NCBI GenBank assembly: GCA_002331335.1
Contig: DCZO01000025.1
Span: forward strand, 19,775 to 75,843
DNA length: 56,069 bases
Reading direction: 5' to 3'
From: Nitrospira sp. UBA2082
GTDB lineage: Bacteria > Nitrospirota > Nitrospiria > Nitrospirales > Nitrospiraceae
A program made the translations under genes and the position numbers. The notes beneath the pieces are model-generated. The model did not search any database, had not been told where the DNA came from, and saw nothing but the letters and a program-made list of their open reading frames with translations. This document shows positions 32,295-42,153 of the stretch, one piece after another (position 1 is the stretch's first letter; every line of letters begins with the position of its first letter).

Positions 32295-34826
32295 TCAGAT
32301 CGAGCGGTCGAGAAATTGCGCCCACACACGACGCCAATTCTCCTGCTCGCAACGCCACGGACACTGTAAACTAACGACGGACTGCGGAAGCAGATCTCGC
32401 ATGCGGGTTACCGCAAATTCGACCGTTGAAAGCCGCCCCGTGACCCAGATTGCCCCGTCGCGATCCGTTCGAAAGACTGCCGCGCGTTCCTCCTCGTAGG
32501 CGTGAAGAACCGCAGGCACCGGATGTCCATAGGAATTGCCTTGTCCGACGGAAAACACCGCGTATTGCGGACGGATCTCCCCGATCCACCCGCGGTCAAA
32601 TGAACTTTTTGCTCCATGGTGGGGAACTTTCACGACCGTCACGGGCCGCCGCCCATCCTCGCCAAGTCGACGCAAACCGTCAATTTCGATATCGGCTGCA
32701 AATAGAACGGTGTGCCCACCGCATTCCAATCGCGACACAATTGACTGGTTATTCAGCGTGGTCCCATCTGCATGGGCCCGTCCCTGTCCAATCGAAACTT
32801 CCTCCCATGGGTTCAGAATCCTGACCCGACAGGGGCTCGACTGCAACAGATCTCGCCCACGAACGGCAACCGACTGCGGGATCTGCCTGCTATTCAGCGT
32901 AGCCGTAAGGTCTGTGGCGAATCGCTCTGACCGTTCGACACCATTTCCCCAGTATCGTCCGACAGACATGTGACGAAGAATCCAGATCAGGCCGCCGACA
33001 TGATCAAGCTGTTGATGGGTTCCGACCACATGGTCGAGATGAGCAATCCCTCGGTTCCAAAGGAACGGCGCGACAACACCGCGCCCCATGTCGAAGCGCT
33101 CGTAGCGAGCCCCTCCATCGATCAACACCGTCTGACCATCGGGCAATTCGATGACAGCGCTATCTCCTTGCCCTACATCAAGAAACGTCACACGCCAGCG
33201 ATCGCCGTCTCCCCCAATGCGAGGAGACCAGACCCACCAACATAATAGGACCAGAACCAACGTGCCCCCAGTTATGCGAACCCATCGCGGAGACATACTG
33301 AGGCCCACAAGGACGAAGCAGGCATAAAACAATATGATCGTCGGAAAAGATGGGGCAGCGACGTGCCACTCCCCACCCGGAATCCCGGCACACCAGTGAA
33401 GTGCTTGAACCATCCAGGTCAGGAGCACCTCCAGCCCGTAGCCCATCGTCAGCTCTCCGGTACCTGTCAGCACCGTCCATAGCGAAGCCAGTAGTCCTGC
33501 CGGCACCAAGACGAACCCCGTGAAGGGAATGGCGGCAAGGTTTGTCACTAAACCCATCCACGAAACTTGATTAAAGTACAGGGCAACAATGGGCAAGGTG
33601 GCGAGAGTCACCGCTCCGCTCATCACCACCGCATCACGGCCATACGAGGTAACCGTCGCGCCTATGCTGCGATTCGCCGCGATAGGCTCACCGGCCCATT
33701 GCCGCAACCATTCCGCGGTTTGGATTAATGTAAAGACCGACAGGAAGGACAACTGAAACGAAATGTCGAAGATGGCGCGGGGGTCGTGAAAGACAATAAG
33801 CAGCGCAGCAGCGGCTATCGCATGATGCAGCCGACGCTCATATCCCAACCACAATGTGACCATTGCGAGAGTAATCATGGTCAGCGAGCGAATGGTAGCC
33901 AGTTCGGCTCCGGCCAGCCACGCGTAAAAGGCCACGGCAGGCCAGGTGAGCAGAATGGCAACCCTCGACGGAGTGATCCTCCGAGACAGCTCCAATAATA
34001 CGGCTCCCGGCAACCTGAGGACTGTCTGCTTCACGAGCCAAAACATCACGAGGGCAACGAGCCCCAGGTGCGACCCGGAGATCGACAACAGATGTACCGT
34101 GCCCGTCGCCATGAACCATTCTTCAAGCTCTGGTTGAATAAACCCGCGTTCACCTATGATTATCCCGAGAAATAGTCCGAGCGCTGGTTGCGATAAAGTA
34201 TGGGCTGCTGCTTCTTGAATCACTACTCTCCAGCGATCGATCCGGTTCCAGATGCCCCAGCGCCACGTTTCTCTACCCGATTCCAGAACCAATACACCGC
34301 CAGCCCCAGTCACTGTCGCCACAGAATCAACTCCCTGGCGCTCCAGATATGCTGCATAGTCGAATCCGCCCGGATTCAATGAGCCTCTCGGTCGATGGAT
34401 TTTTGCTCGAAGTGAAACATGATCCCCTTGGAGCAATGTTTGATCCGGGTCTCGCCATACCACACGGACGAGGTTTGACTCTGAAATAGGCCCATCGATT
34501 TGGATGAGGACCGTTTGACGCCCAGAGCCATGCCGGACCGGAGCCACGATACGTCCCGTTAGCTCAGCGTACGAACTGTGGCTGGGATCTGAGAAATCAC
34601 GGTGCGGATGGGAAGATGGAGTGGCCAGGCTCCAATAGAGCACTCCTGCGAGCATTGCTCCGTACAGGGAGAGCGCCTGCCGCGAATCGACGAGGTCGGC
34701 CCGTTCAAGCAGACTCAATCCGCCGGCGATGGCTGCTAAGAAACCGACGATGCTGATCGGGAAAAATGAAACCTGTGAACCGCAGAGAAGCCCGAAAAGA
34801 AATGCGGCGGTGAGGGACGGAAGCAT
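32295..34826 (-). CDS. comEC: ComEC/Rec2 DNA uptake channel with metallo-beta-lactamase domain
   Basis: Full-length ComEC of 843 aa. It has an N-terminal membrane part with a DUF4131-like extracellular OB domain (about residues 1-180) and a Competence domain with several helices (about 225-520). The C-terminal metallo-beta-lactamase-like domain follows (about 560-800), with DVGQGDSAVIELPDGQTVLIDGG, THQQLDHVGG and KVPHHGAKSS. In transformable bacteria this forms the inner-membrane channel that admits single-stranded DNA. The THQQLDH segment replaces the usual HxHxDH, which is normal variation in this family. Upstream is glmM, 26 bases away. Natural transformation would also need pilus genes, not seen here. 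Confidence 0.93.
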   Translation of the reverse strand: MLPSLTAAFLFGLLCGSQVSFFPISIVGFLAAIAGGLSLLERADLVDSRQALSLYGAMLAGVLYWSLATPSSHPHRDFSDPSHSSYAELTGRIVAPVRHGSGRQTVLIQIDGPISESNLVRVVWRDPDQTLLQGDHVSLRAKIHRPRGSLNPGGFDYAAYLERQGVDSVATVTGAGGVLVLESGRETWRWGIWNRIDRWRVVIQEAAAHTLSQPALGLFLGIIIGERGFIQPELEEWFMATGTVHLLSISGSHLGLVALVMFWLVKQTVLRLPGAVLLELSRRITPSRVAILLTWPAVAFYAWLAGAELATIRSLTMITLAMVTLWLGYERRLHHAIAAAALLIVFHDPRAIFDISFQLSFLSVFTLIQTAEWLRQWAGEPIAANRSIGATVTSYGRDAVVMSGAVTLATLPIVALYFNQVSWMGLVTNLAAIPFTGFVLVPAGLLASLWTVLTGTGELTMGYGLEVLLTWMVQALHWCAGIPGGEWHVAAPSFPTIILFYACFVLVGLSMSPRWVRITGGTLVLVLLCWWVWSPRIGGDGDRWRVTFLDVGQGDSAVIELPDGQTVLIDGGARYERFDMGRGVVAPFLWNRGIAHLDHVVGTHQQLDHVGGLIWILRHMSVGRYWGNGVERSERFATDLTATLNSRQIPQSVAVRGRDLLQSSPCRVRILNPWEEVSIGQGRAHADGTTLNNQSIVSRLECGGHTVLFAADIEIDGLRRLGEDGRRPVTVVKVPHHGAKSSFDRGWIGEIRPQYAVFSVGQGNSYGHPVPAVLHAYEEERAAVFRTDRDGAIWVTGRLSTVEFAVTRMRDLLPQSVVSLQCPWRCEQENWRRVWAQFLDRSI

Positions 34827-34852
34827 GGGCCCCTCAGGTACAGCGACGATAC

Positions 34853-36202
34853 CTAGCTGAGATGAGTCCGCACGACGCCTGCAAGCCGTTCGGCCACCTC
34901 TCGGATCATGGAGGCTTTCTCTCCCTCTACCATAATCCTCAACAGGGGCTCCGTTCCAGAATACCGGACGAGTACCCGTCCGGATCCATTCAGGCTCTGT
35001 TCGCCTTCCCGCATCGCCCTTGCGACATCAGGAATTGACTCCAGCTCAGGCTTCCGCGTGACCTTCACGTTCACCAAGACCTGAGGAACCGCGGACATTG
35101 CCTTGGCCAGTTCCGACAACGGCTGCTTCGTTCGCTTCATCAGCGATAACACTTGGAGGGCGGAAATGAGTCCGTCTCCCGTTGTGTTGTGGTCGAGGAA
35201 AATAAAATGGCCTGATTGCTCCCCGCCGAAGTTATATCCTCCCGCCTGCATCCGCTCCAGCAAGTATCGGTCACCCACCGGCGTTCGGACCAGCTTGAGG
35301 CCCGCCTTCGCCATGGATAATTCCAGACCGAAATTGCTCATCACGGTCCCCACCAGTGTCTGCTTGGCCAGTAGCCCATTGCGGTGGAGGTCGAGTCCCA
35401 AGGCCGCCATGATGTGGTCGCCGTCGACAATTGTCCCCTGTTCGCAGACGAAGATCGCCCTGTCCGCATCCCCGTCTAGCGCAATCCCGATATCGGCTTG
35501 ATGTCGGAGTACGGCGTCCTGCAGTTGTTCGGGATGGACGGCTCCACAGCCAGCATTGATGTTCATGCCGTCCGGATTGTTGCCGATAACCTCGACCTTG
35601 GCGCCCAGCTCTCTGAGAATCGCCGGTGCCACTTTATAGGCGGCACCATTGGCACAATCGATGACGAGCTTCATCCCTTGAAAATCCAGGTCCCGCGGCA
35701 GCGACCGTTTTGTGAACTCGATGTACCGGCCATCCGCATCGTCGATCCGATAGGCTTTTCCAATCAGGTCCGCAGTCGGCCGGAGATGGCTGATTTCGTT
35801 CGACACGATCAACTGTTCGATCCGGGCCTCAACGTCGTCGGGCAACTTGAATCCATCACTCGAAAAAAACTTGATCCCATTGTCTTGATACGGGTTGTGC
35901 GAAGCCGAAATCACTACGCCGGCGTCGGCCCGAAGGCTACGCGTCAAGAACGCGATGGCCGGGGTCGGCATCGGCCCGACCAGCAGTACATCGACGCCCA
36001 TCGAGCAGATTCCTGAGGTCAAGGCGGACTCCAGCATATAGCCAGATACACGCGTGTCTTTGCCGATGACGATCTGATGCCGTCCGGCCCGCCGCATGAA
36101 AATATGTGCGGCGGCCCGTCCCAGTTGCATGGCCATCTCACTGGTCATCGGATCGAGATTAGCTACGCCGCGGATTCCATCCGTTCCAAAGAGTTTACGC
36201 AT
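34853..36202 (-). CDS. glmM: Phosphoglucosamine mutase
   Basis: Interconverts glucosamine-6-phosphate and glucosamine-1-phosphate for UDP-GlcNAc synthesis. The 449-aa product starts MRKLFGTDGIRGVAN. The phosphoserine loop is VISASHNPYQDNG with Ser101, and the metal loop is DGDADR. The ATG at 36202 gives the canonical N-terminus; an upstream ATG at 36205 is also possible, and an in-frame extension to 36262 was rejected. It overlaps the 3' end of folP by about 8 bases, so the two are translationally coupled. Confidence 0.96.
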   Translation of the reverse strand: MRKLFGTDGIRGVANLDPMTSEMAMQLGRAAAHIFMRRAGRHQIVIGKDTRVSGYMLESALTSGICSMGVDVLLVGPMPTPAIAFLTRSLRADAGVVISASHNPYQDNGIKFFSSDGFKLPDDVEARIEQLIVSNEISHLRPTADLIGKAYRIDDADGRYIEFTKRSLPRDLDFQGMKLVIDCANGAAYKVAPAILRELGAKVEVIGNNPDGMNINAGCGAVHPEQLQDAVLRHQADIGIALDGDADRAIFVCEQGTIVDGDHIMAALGLDLHRNGLLAKQTLVGTVMSNFGLELSMAKAGLKLVRTPVGDRYLLERMQAGGYNFGGEQSGHFIFLDHNTTGDGLISALQVLSLMKRTKQPLSELAKAMSAVPQVLVNVKVTRKPELESIPDVARAMREGEQSLNGSGRVLVRYSGTEPLLRIMVEGEKASMIREVAERLAGVVRTHLS

Positions 36203-37118
36203 CATGCTCCTGTCTGCTCTGCGATAGAGAGGCGTGCACGGCGGCCGCCACTTTGACGACATCCGCCATCATCGCCACATCATGCACTCGAAGAATTGCG
36301 GCTCCACGATCGACCGCAAGCGCGACTGCCGCAGCTGTTCCCCACTCCCGATGCTCGACAGGCCGGTCAAGCAGCTGACCGATGAATGCTTTGCGAGAAA
36401 GCCCCACAAGCACGGGACAACCCAGAATTGTCAGCTCAGAAAGGCGATTCAAGAGTGTGAGATTGTGTTCGAGTAGCTTACCAAAACCGATACCTGGATC
36501 AAGGATGATGTGAGTCTTTGAAATCCCCGCCGACCCAGCCGCCTGTATCCGCTCATGAAAAAAAGATGCGACTTCCTTGACCACATCGCCATACTGCGGC
36601 GCTTGCTGCATCGTCTGAGGAGTCCCTCGCATATGCATCAGCACGACAGCTGCACCGGATCGGGCCACGACTGAGGCCATCGCCTGGTCCCACTGAAGTG
36701 CGCTGACATCGTTGACAATGCAGGCACCCACGTTCAGAGCCGCCTGTGCCACGGAGGCCTTCCTCGTATCTACTGAAATCGGAACCGTCACCCGCTGGGC
36801 CAGTTCAGTGACGACAGGAATCAGCCGAGCTAGTTCCTCCTCCTGGCTGACAGGATAAGCCCCAGGCCTGGTCGATTCAGCCCCGACGTCGAGGATATCC
36901 GCCCCTTGATCAACCAGTTCAAGTGCACGGGCAACGGCCTGTTCGGGAAGATTGTAGCGCCCTCCATCGTAGAATGAATCCGGCGTGACATTCACGATCC
37001 CCATGACCAGCGGCCGGCTGTATCTGATTTCTCGACCGCCGGCGAGGAACCAATCCTTACGAGCACGCATCTCCACCGCTGCTCCATCCACTGTTTCCCC
37101 TGCCTCTACTGATTCCAT
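36195..37118 (-). CDS. folP: Dihydropteroate synthase
   Basis: Condenses p-aminobenzoate with hydroxymethyldihydropterin diphosphate in folate synthesis. Motifs present are MGIVNVTPDSFYDGG, ADILDVGAESTRPGA, ISVDTRKASVA, VLMHMRGTPQTMQ, LDPGIGFGK and LVGLSRKAFIG. The start is uncertain. ATG 37118 (307 aa) has no strong Shine-Dalgarno, while ATG 37070 is preceded by GGTGGAG; an even earlier GTG at 37127 is less likely. The 3' end overlaps glmM. A strong hairpin separates it from ftsH. Confidence 0.95.
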   Translation of the reverse strand: MESVEAGETVDGAAVEMRARKDWFLAGGREIRYSRPLVMGIVNVTPDSFYDGGRYNLPEQAVARALELVDQGADILDVGAESTRPGAYPVSQEEELARLIPVVTELAQRVTVPISVDTRKASVAQAALNVGACIVNDVSALQWDQAMASVVARSGAAVVLMHMRGTPQTMQQAPQYGDVVKEVASFFHERIQAAGSAGISKTHIILDPGIGFGKLLEHNLTLLNRLSELTILGCPVLVGLSRKAFIGQLLDRPVEHREWGTAAAVALAVDRGAAILRVHDVAMMADVVKVAAAVHASLSQSRQEHDA

Positions 37119-37196
37119 AGAACACACAGCACCACACCGTCACAGGCACGGCGCAGATCATCCCCGCATCAATGGATTGGTATCAGAATTCCTGTG

Positions 37197-37232
37197 ACGC
37201 AACGGTTCCTTTGCCCGAGGGAACCGTTGCGT
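37197..37232 (-). terminator. Strong hairpin between ftsH and folP
   Basis: ACGCAACGGTTCC (37197-37209) pairs perfectly with GGAACCGTTGCGT (37220-37232), a 13-bp stem with a 10-base loop. It lies 11 bases after the ftsH stop. No T run follows on the minus strand, so it may be a terminator of another kind, an attenuator or an RNA-processing site. Confidence 0.6.
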
Positions 37233-37243
37233 AATGAATCGTT

Positions 37244-39055
37244 TCAGACGGGGACCGTCTGAGAGGAGGACTGCATGAGAATTTGATCGATCTCCGGCGC
37301 GTCCAACACTTCTTTTTCGAGCAGGGCTTCGGCCAACGCCTTCAAGCTAGCCATCTGCTCGGTCAGGACACGCTTCGCGCGTTCATAGTTCTCAGTAACA
37401 AAACGTTTGATCTCCAGATCGATCTCCAACGCCACTTGATCGCTGACATCCCGTTTGGCTGAAAAGTCGCGGCCCAGAAACACGGCATCCTCTTTCTGTC
37501 CAAACGTCAGGGGGCCCAGCTTTTCGCTCATGCCCCATTCGCACACCATCTTTCGTGCCAGATCAGTCGCGCGCTCTAAATCGTTGCCGGCGCCGGTGGT
37601 GACGTGTTTGAACACCAGTTCCTCCGCCACCCGGCCACCCATGAGAATCGCCAACGTATTGTACAAGAATTCTTTCGAGTAATTATGCCGGTCGTCGGTT
37701 GGCAACTGCATGGTCAACCCCAATGCTCTGCCTCTGGGAATGATTGTGACCTTATGGACAGGATCGGTGCCTGGCAGCATCTTCGCCATCAAGGCATGGC
37801 CGGCTTCATGATACGCCGTGATGCGTTTTTCCTCATCGGTCAGAATCATGCTCTTTCGTTCCGCACCCATCATGACCTTATCTTTGGCCATCTCAAAATC
37901 GATGTTCTCAACTTCCTTCTTGTTTTGACGAGCGGCCCATAGCGCCGCTTCATTGACGAGATTCTCAAGATCGGCACCGGAAAACCCTGGGGTCCCTCGG
38001 GCAATCTTTTCCAACTCTACATTCCCTGCGATGGGAACCTTTTTCGTGTGGACTTTCAGGATCTCAGAACGGCCTTTGAGGTCTGGCCGATTCACGACAA
38101 CCTGTCGATCGAACCGGCCCGGCCGCAGCAACGCAGGATCAAGCACATCGGGACGATTGGTGGCCGCGACCAAAATTACTCCTTCGGTCGTGTCAAATCC
38201 GTCCATTTCAACCAACAATTGATTGAGGGTTTGTTCCCGTTCATCATGCCCGCCACCGAGCCCGGCGCCACGCAGGCGACCTACCGCATCAATCTCATCG
38301 ATGAAAATGATACAGGGGGCATGCTTCTTCCCTTGTTCAAAGAGATCACGTACTCGTGAAGCCCCTACGCCGACAAACATCTCAACGAAATCGGACCCAC
38401 TGATACTGAAGAATGGGACACCCGCCTCTCCGGCAATCGCCTTGGCGAGCAAAGTCTTGCCGGTTCCAGGGGGGCCAACGACCAGCACACCCTTGGGGAT
38501 ACGTCCGCCAAGCTTCTGGAACTTCCTCGGGTCCTTCAAGAACTCGATAATCTCAAGGACCTCTTCTTTCGCCTCATCAACGCCGGCAACATCGGAGAAT
38601 GTGACTTTCTTTCGCTCTTCCGTCAGCATCCGAGCACGACTCTTGCCAAACGAGAGCGCCTTATTTCCACCGATCTGCATCTGTCGCATGAGGAAGAACC
38701 AGAGGCCAAGGAAAAGAATAAACGGTCCCCACGTGACAAGGAACGTGATATACCACGGACTTTCGTCGGGTGGCTTGACTTCGATTTGAACGTCCTTTTC
38801 GCGAAGCATTTTCACCATATCCGGATAGTCCGCTGCGTACGTGCGGATACGCGTCTTGTCCTTCAAGACCCCGCTGATATGGTTACCTTTGATGATGACT
38901 TTCTCGAAGTCGCCCTTATCGAGTTTCGCCATGAAGTCGCTGAAAATGACTTCTTCTTCCGGTGCGTGGGTCGGAACGCTGAACAGATTAAACAGCAGAA
39001 TCATGAACAAGCCGACCACGACCCAGAAAAGCAAGTTCTTGACCCTGGAATTCAT
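37244..39055 (-). CDS. ftsH: ATP-dependent zinc metalloprotease FtsH
   Basis: Membrane-bound AAA+ protease of 603 aa that degrades membrane and regulatory proteins. Two membrane helices lie near residues 7-25 and 103-123. The Walker A GPPGTGKT is at 194-201, Walker B IIFIDEID near 249-256, the second region of homology is RPGRFDRQV (311-319), and zinc motif HEAGH is at 416-420 with the third ligand in the following LERATD region. AAGGAG precedes the ATG. It lies between hpt and folP. Confidence 0.97.
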   Translation of the reverse strand: MNSRVKNLLFWVVVGLFMILLFNLFSVPTHAPEEEVIFSDFMAKLDKGDFEKVIIKGNHISGVLKDKTRIRTYAADYPDMVKMLREKDVQIEVKPPDESPWYITFLVTWGPFILFLGLWFFLMRQMQIGGNKALSFGKSRARMLTEERKKVTFSDVAGVDEAKEEVLEIIEFLKDPRKFQKLGGRIPKGVLVVGPPGTGKTLLAKAIAGEAGVPFFSISGSDFVEMFVGVGASRVRDLFEQGKKHAPCIIFIDEIDAVGRLRGAGLGGGHDEREQTLNQLLVEMDGFDTTEGVILVAATNRPDVLDPALLRPGRFDRQVVVNRPDLKGRSEILKVHTKKVPIAGNVELEKIARGTPGFSGADLENLVNEAALWAARQNKKEVENIDFEMAKDKVMMGAERKSMILTDEEKRITAYHEAGHALMAKMLPGTDPVHKVTIIPRGRALGLTMQLPTDDRHNYSKEFLYNTLAILMGGRVAEELVFKHVTTGAGNDLERATDLARKMVCEWGMSEKLGPLTFGQKEDAVFLGRDFSAKRDVSDQVALEIDLEIKRFVTENYERAKRVLTEQMASLKALAEALLEKEVLDAPEIDQILMQSSSQTVPV

Positions 39056-39188
39056 CCGGATCTCCTTCTCGTGCTAACGTGAACCGAATGGAACAGATCC
39101 TATTAGAAACCTTGGTGATGTTAACACAGCCACGTTTAGGTTGACAACCACGCTCCGTTATCTTACTTGGTTTCTTGCCTTCACGCTC

Positions 39189-39731
39189 TTACTCATCCTG
39201 AAGATCCTTCTGATCGAGCACCGCCAGATAAGGAAGGTTTCGATATTTCTGCCGATAGTCGAGTCCGTACCCCACGATGTATTGGTTCGGCACCGTGAAC
39301 CCGACATATTCGACATGCACGTTGACGACACGGCGCTCCTGCTTGGCCAAGAGCGCGCAGACATTGATGCTCCTCGGCTTTTTCCTTGCCAGTGTCTTCA
39401 GCAGATGTTGCGCGGTCATACCCGAATCTACGATATCCTCGACCAGCAATACGTCTTTGCCCTTAATCTCCTCGGTCAGCTCGGTCACCACCTTGACCTT
39501 CCCGGAACTTTTGGTCCGTGATCCATAACTGGTGACCACGATAAAATCGACCCGTACCGGAATTCGAATCGCGCGGGCCAAATCGGCATAAAAAGCATAC
39601 GCGCCTTTCAATACACCGACGAGGACCAGATCATGGTCGGCATAATCAGCGCTGATCTGACGGCCCAGCTCGCGAATGCGGGTCCGCATCTGCTCCTGCG
39701 TCACGATCGGCTTTCCAAACATACGATCCAT
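39189..39731 (-). CDS. hpt: Hypoxanthine phosphoribosyltransferase
   Basis: Purine salvage enzyme that makes IMP or GMP from the base and PRPP. The 180-aa protein has VLVGVLKGAYAFYADL, the SYGSRTKSSG flexible loop and the PRPP-binding loop LLVEDIVDSGMTAQHL. The C-terminal part includes GFTVPNQYIVGYGLDY. In Nitrospirota and Firmicutes, tilS-hpt-ftsH is a common order, and that order is kept here. The tilS stop lies 4 bases upstream of its ATG. Confidence 0.96.
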   Translation of the reverse strand: MDRMFGKPIVTQEQMRTRIRELGRQISADYADHDLVLVGVLKGAYAFYADLARAIRIPVRVDFIVVTSYGSRTKSSGKVKVVTELTEEIKGKDVLLVEDIVDSGMTAQHLLKTLARKKPRSINVCALLAKQERRVVNVHVEYVGFTVPNQYIVGYGLDYRQKYRNLPYLAVLDQKDLQDE

Positions 39732-39735
39732 TCCG

Positions 39736-41202
39736 CTAACTCTCCTTCTCTGCCCGCGCTGGATGCACTGTCAAGGTCATATATCGTTTCGTGTCCGGCG
39801 TCACCAGCCACCGTTCGTCTTGCCGATAGCCAACCACCCACACAATCCCCTCTGGAGCGACAACCAGGGGGATCCGACTTCGGTCGGCACGGGATAGCTT
39901 TAGATCCATAAACAAATCTTGGATTTTTTTTGATCGTCCTTTCATACCGTGTGGGCAGAACCGATCTCCGGCCTGCCAGGCCCGGACCACGAACGGTTGA
40001 GAAATCCGGCCGGCATCGATCACAATGCGGTCCTTCGCTGGAACCATTGAAGCAATCTGTTGCCGCGTCACCTCTTGTACCTGAATCTGCTGTCCCGTTC
40101 CAGCCCATGTCATACTTCCCGGTACGGTAATGATGGCAGGGTGTGGCTGGCAGTGAAGAGATCGTTCCGCATCGTTAAATTGAACAAACCGGACGGAGTC
40201 TTTTCCCACAGCGACCCAGCCGGACGGGATGGCAACCTCGGAGACGACATTCTGTTTTGCGACAGCCCGGAGCACCAGCTCAACAGTGTCACGCCTTGGC
40301 GATCGGCGCTGCGACTCCCCTCGCCGTAACAACTCCCTCACGATGCGCCGTTGCACAGCAACGGGAACCTGCTGCAAGAACGACCGGTCAATCGCCCACC
40401 CACCTTCAGGAAGTGGTCTGACCCAGAGATGGCACAGCGCCTGAACGTGCTCCCCCAGATACCGGTCGTCGTCTCGACAGAGATCTGCCAGCCGACAGAG
40501 AGCATCCACGGCCGATGGCACCAGCCGTTGTAAAACCGGGATTACGTCCTGTCTGATTTTGTTCCTGAGATAGACCGGTTTGTCATTGCTGGAGTCCTGC
40601 CGAAACAGCACTCCTTCACGGGAGAGATAGGCAAGGATCTCGTCTCGCCTCGTCTCGTACAATGGCCGGACGACGATGCCATCTCGACATGCAGGCATAC
40701 CGGAGAGACCGGTCAGTCCTGCTCCTCGAAGCATCCAGAGAAGAACCGTCTCCGCTTGATCATTGGCCGTATGCCCGACTGCGATTCGATCCGCCCTGCA
40801 CTGTTGTGCGATTTGGTTCATAGCACGATACCGCAGGTCACGGGCCGCTGCTTGCAGCGACAGACCGCGGACACGCCTGCGCACATCGAGCCGCATTGTC
40901 TGGAAGGGAATATCCAATCGCCTGCACATCGTTTCGACGAACGCTTGATCGGCATCGGATTCCTCCCCGCGCAGTCCATAATTGAAATGCACCGCCGTCA
41001 AGGTGAGGCGCCAGGACAGGCGGAGTCGATGCAGGAGAGACAACAACGCGATCGAATCGGGCCCTCCCGACACAGCAATGAGCACATGCTGTCCACGATC
41101 AAACAGGCCACGCGATCGAACAGTCTGCACCACCCGGTGAAGCAGGGCAGGCCAGGTTTTCCGGCCACCCTTTTGAACTACTACTGGCGCCGTAGCCGTC
41201 AT
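39736..41202 (-). CDS. tilS: tRNA(Ile)-lysidine synthetase
   Basis: Modifies C34 of the CAU-anticodon tRNA-Ile to lysidine, an essential step that switches its decoding from AUG to AUA. The 488-aa protein has the PP-loop SGGPDS at residues 45-50 (IAVSGGPDSIALLSLLHRL), the FNYGLRGEESDAD segment, and GHTANDQAETVLLWMLRG. A helical middle and a C-terminal TilS domain follow (APEGIVWVVGYRQDERW at the end). Its start overlaps the ribF stop by 4 bases and its stop is 4 bases from hpt. Confidence 0.95.
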   Translation of the reverse strand: MTATAPVVVQKGGRKTWPALLHRVVQTVRSRGLFDRGQHVLIAVSGGPDSIALLSLLHRLRLSWRLTLTAVHFNYGLRGEESDADQAFVETMCRRLDIPFQTMRLDVRRRVRGLSLQAAARDLRYRAMNQIAQQCRADRIAVGHTANDQAETVLLWMLRGAGLTGLSGMPACRDGIVVRPLYETRRDEILAYLSREGVLFRQDSSNDKPVYLRNKIRQDVIPVLQRLVPSAVDALCRLADLCRDDDRYLGEHVQALCHLWVRPLPEGGWAIDRSFLQQVPVAVQRRIVRELLRRGESQRRSPRRDTVELVLRAVAKQNVVSEVAIPSGWVAVGKDSVRFVQFNDAERSLHCQPHPAIITVPGSMTWAGTGQQIQVQEVTRQQIASMVPAKDRIVIDAGRISQPFVVRAWQAGDRFCPHGMKGRSKKIQDLFMDLKLSRADRSRIPLVVAPEGIVWVVGYRQDERWLVTPDTKRYMTLTVHPARAEKES

Positions 41203-42146
41203 CGCTCTCCCGTCACTTCGTGACAGTTTCGCAACATCGTTCGAGCCGTCTCCACATCACACGCGATCTGGCGGCTCAACGAATCGGTTCCCGCAAACTG
41301 CCTGTCGCCGCGAACCGACTCGACAAACTCGACGGTGATCCGCTGGCCGTAGAGGTTCTGCAATTCATCCAACAGATGCACCTCCAGTAATCGCTCTCCC
41401 GCATCGAACGTCGGCCTCGTTCCAATATAAGACACGGAATTGTATCGCCGCTGGTTCCAGGTCGTCATCGTCGCATACACCCCATCAGACGGTACCACGC
41501 GATCGGGCGGCAACGGGAGATTGGCCGTCCGCCATCCCAGCTCCTGTCCTCTCTGAGCGCCGGAAGACACCACTCCGGAGACCGCGTACCGTCGCCCGAG
41601 CAGAAGCGCCGCCTGCTTGACATCCCCAGCTTGAATCAGCTGCCGGATGCGTGTGGAACTCACGATGCCCCCATGAGCCGTCACCGGTGCCACCGGATGA
41701 ACGGCGAAGCCGTGCCGGCTTCCCAACGTTACAAGATCCGCAATCTTTCCCGCCCGCTTGTGCCCGAACGCAAAATGCTCTCCGACAAAAATCTCTTTCA
41801 GCCTGAGCGCCTGACACAACACCTGTTCGCTAAATGTCTCCGGTGACAAGGCGGCAAAGGCCCGATCGAATTCCAAGAACACGACCTCATCAATCCCCGC
41901 ATCGCGGAATCGGTCAAGTTTCTCCTCTGGACTGGTCAGGAACCGAAGATCTACCTGGGGTGCCAAGATCTTCACTGGATGCGGGTCGAACGTGAGCGCC
42001 AACGCAGTGCCCTGAGCCTTGCGCGCGGTTTCGACCACCGTCTGCAAGAGTGCGCGATGCCCGATGTGGTGCCCGTCGAAATTACCGATCGTCGCAACAG
42101 GATAGGGCCGAACCGCCTCGCCCTGATATCCGCGAGTCACTTTCAT
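41199..42146 (-). CDS. ribF: Bifunctional riboflavin kinase/FAD synthetase
   Basis: Makes FMN from riboflavin, then FAD from FMN. The FAD synthetase part shows TIGNFDGHHIGHRALLQ (the usual GNFDGVHLGH), LTFDPHPVKIL and FDRAFAALSPETF. The C-terminal riboflavin kinase part (about residues 180-305) shows SSGAQRGQELGWRTANLPLPPDRVVPSDGVYA and RLLEVHLLD. The ATG at 42146 gives 315 aa, matching the family; an in-frame extension to 42209 would overlap hemB. It is 7 bases from the hemB stop. Confidence 0.95.
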   Translation of the reverse strand: MKVTRGYQGEAVRPYPVATIGNFDGHHIGHRALLQTVVETARKAQGTALALTFDPHPVKILAPQVDLRFLTSPEEKLDRFRDAGIDEVVFLEFDRAFAALSPETFSEQVLCQALRLKEIFVGEHFAFGHKRAGKIADLVTLGSRHGFAVHPVAPVTAHGGIVSSTRIRQLIQAGDVKQAALLLGRRYAVSGVVSSGAQRGQELGWRTANLPLPPDRVVPSDGVYATMTTWNQRRYNSVSYIGTRPTFDAGERLLEVHLLDELQNLYGQRITVEFVESVRGDRQFAGTDSLSRQIACDVETARTMLRNCHEVTGER

Positions 42147-42153
42147 GGGATGG

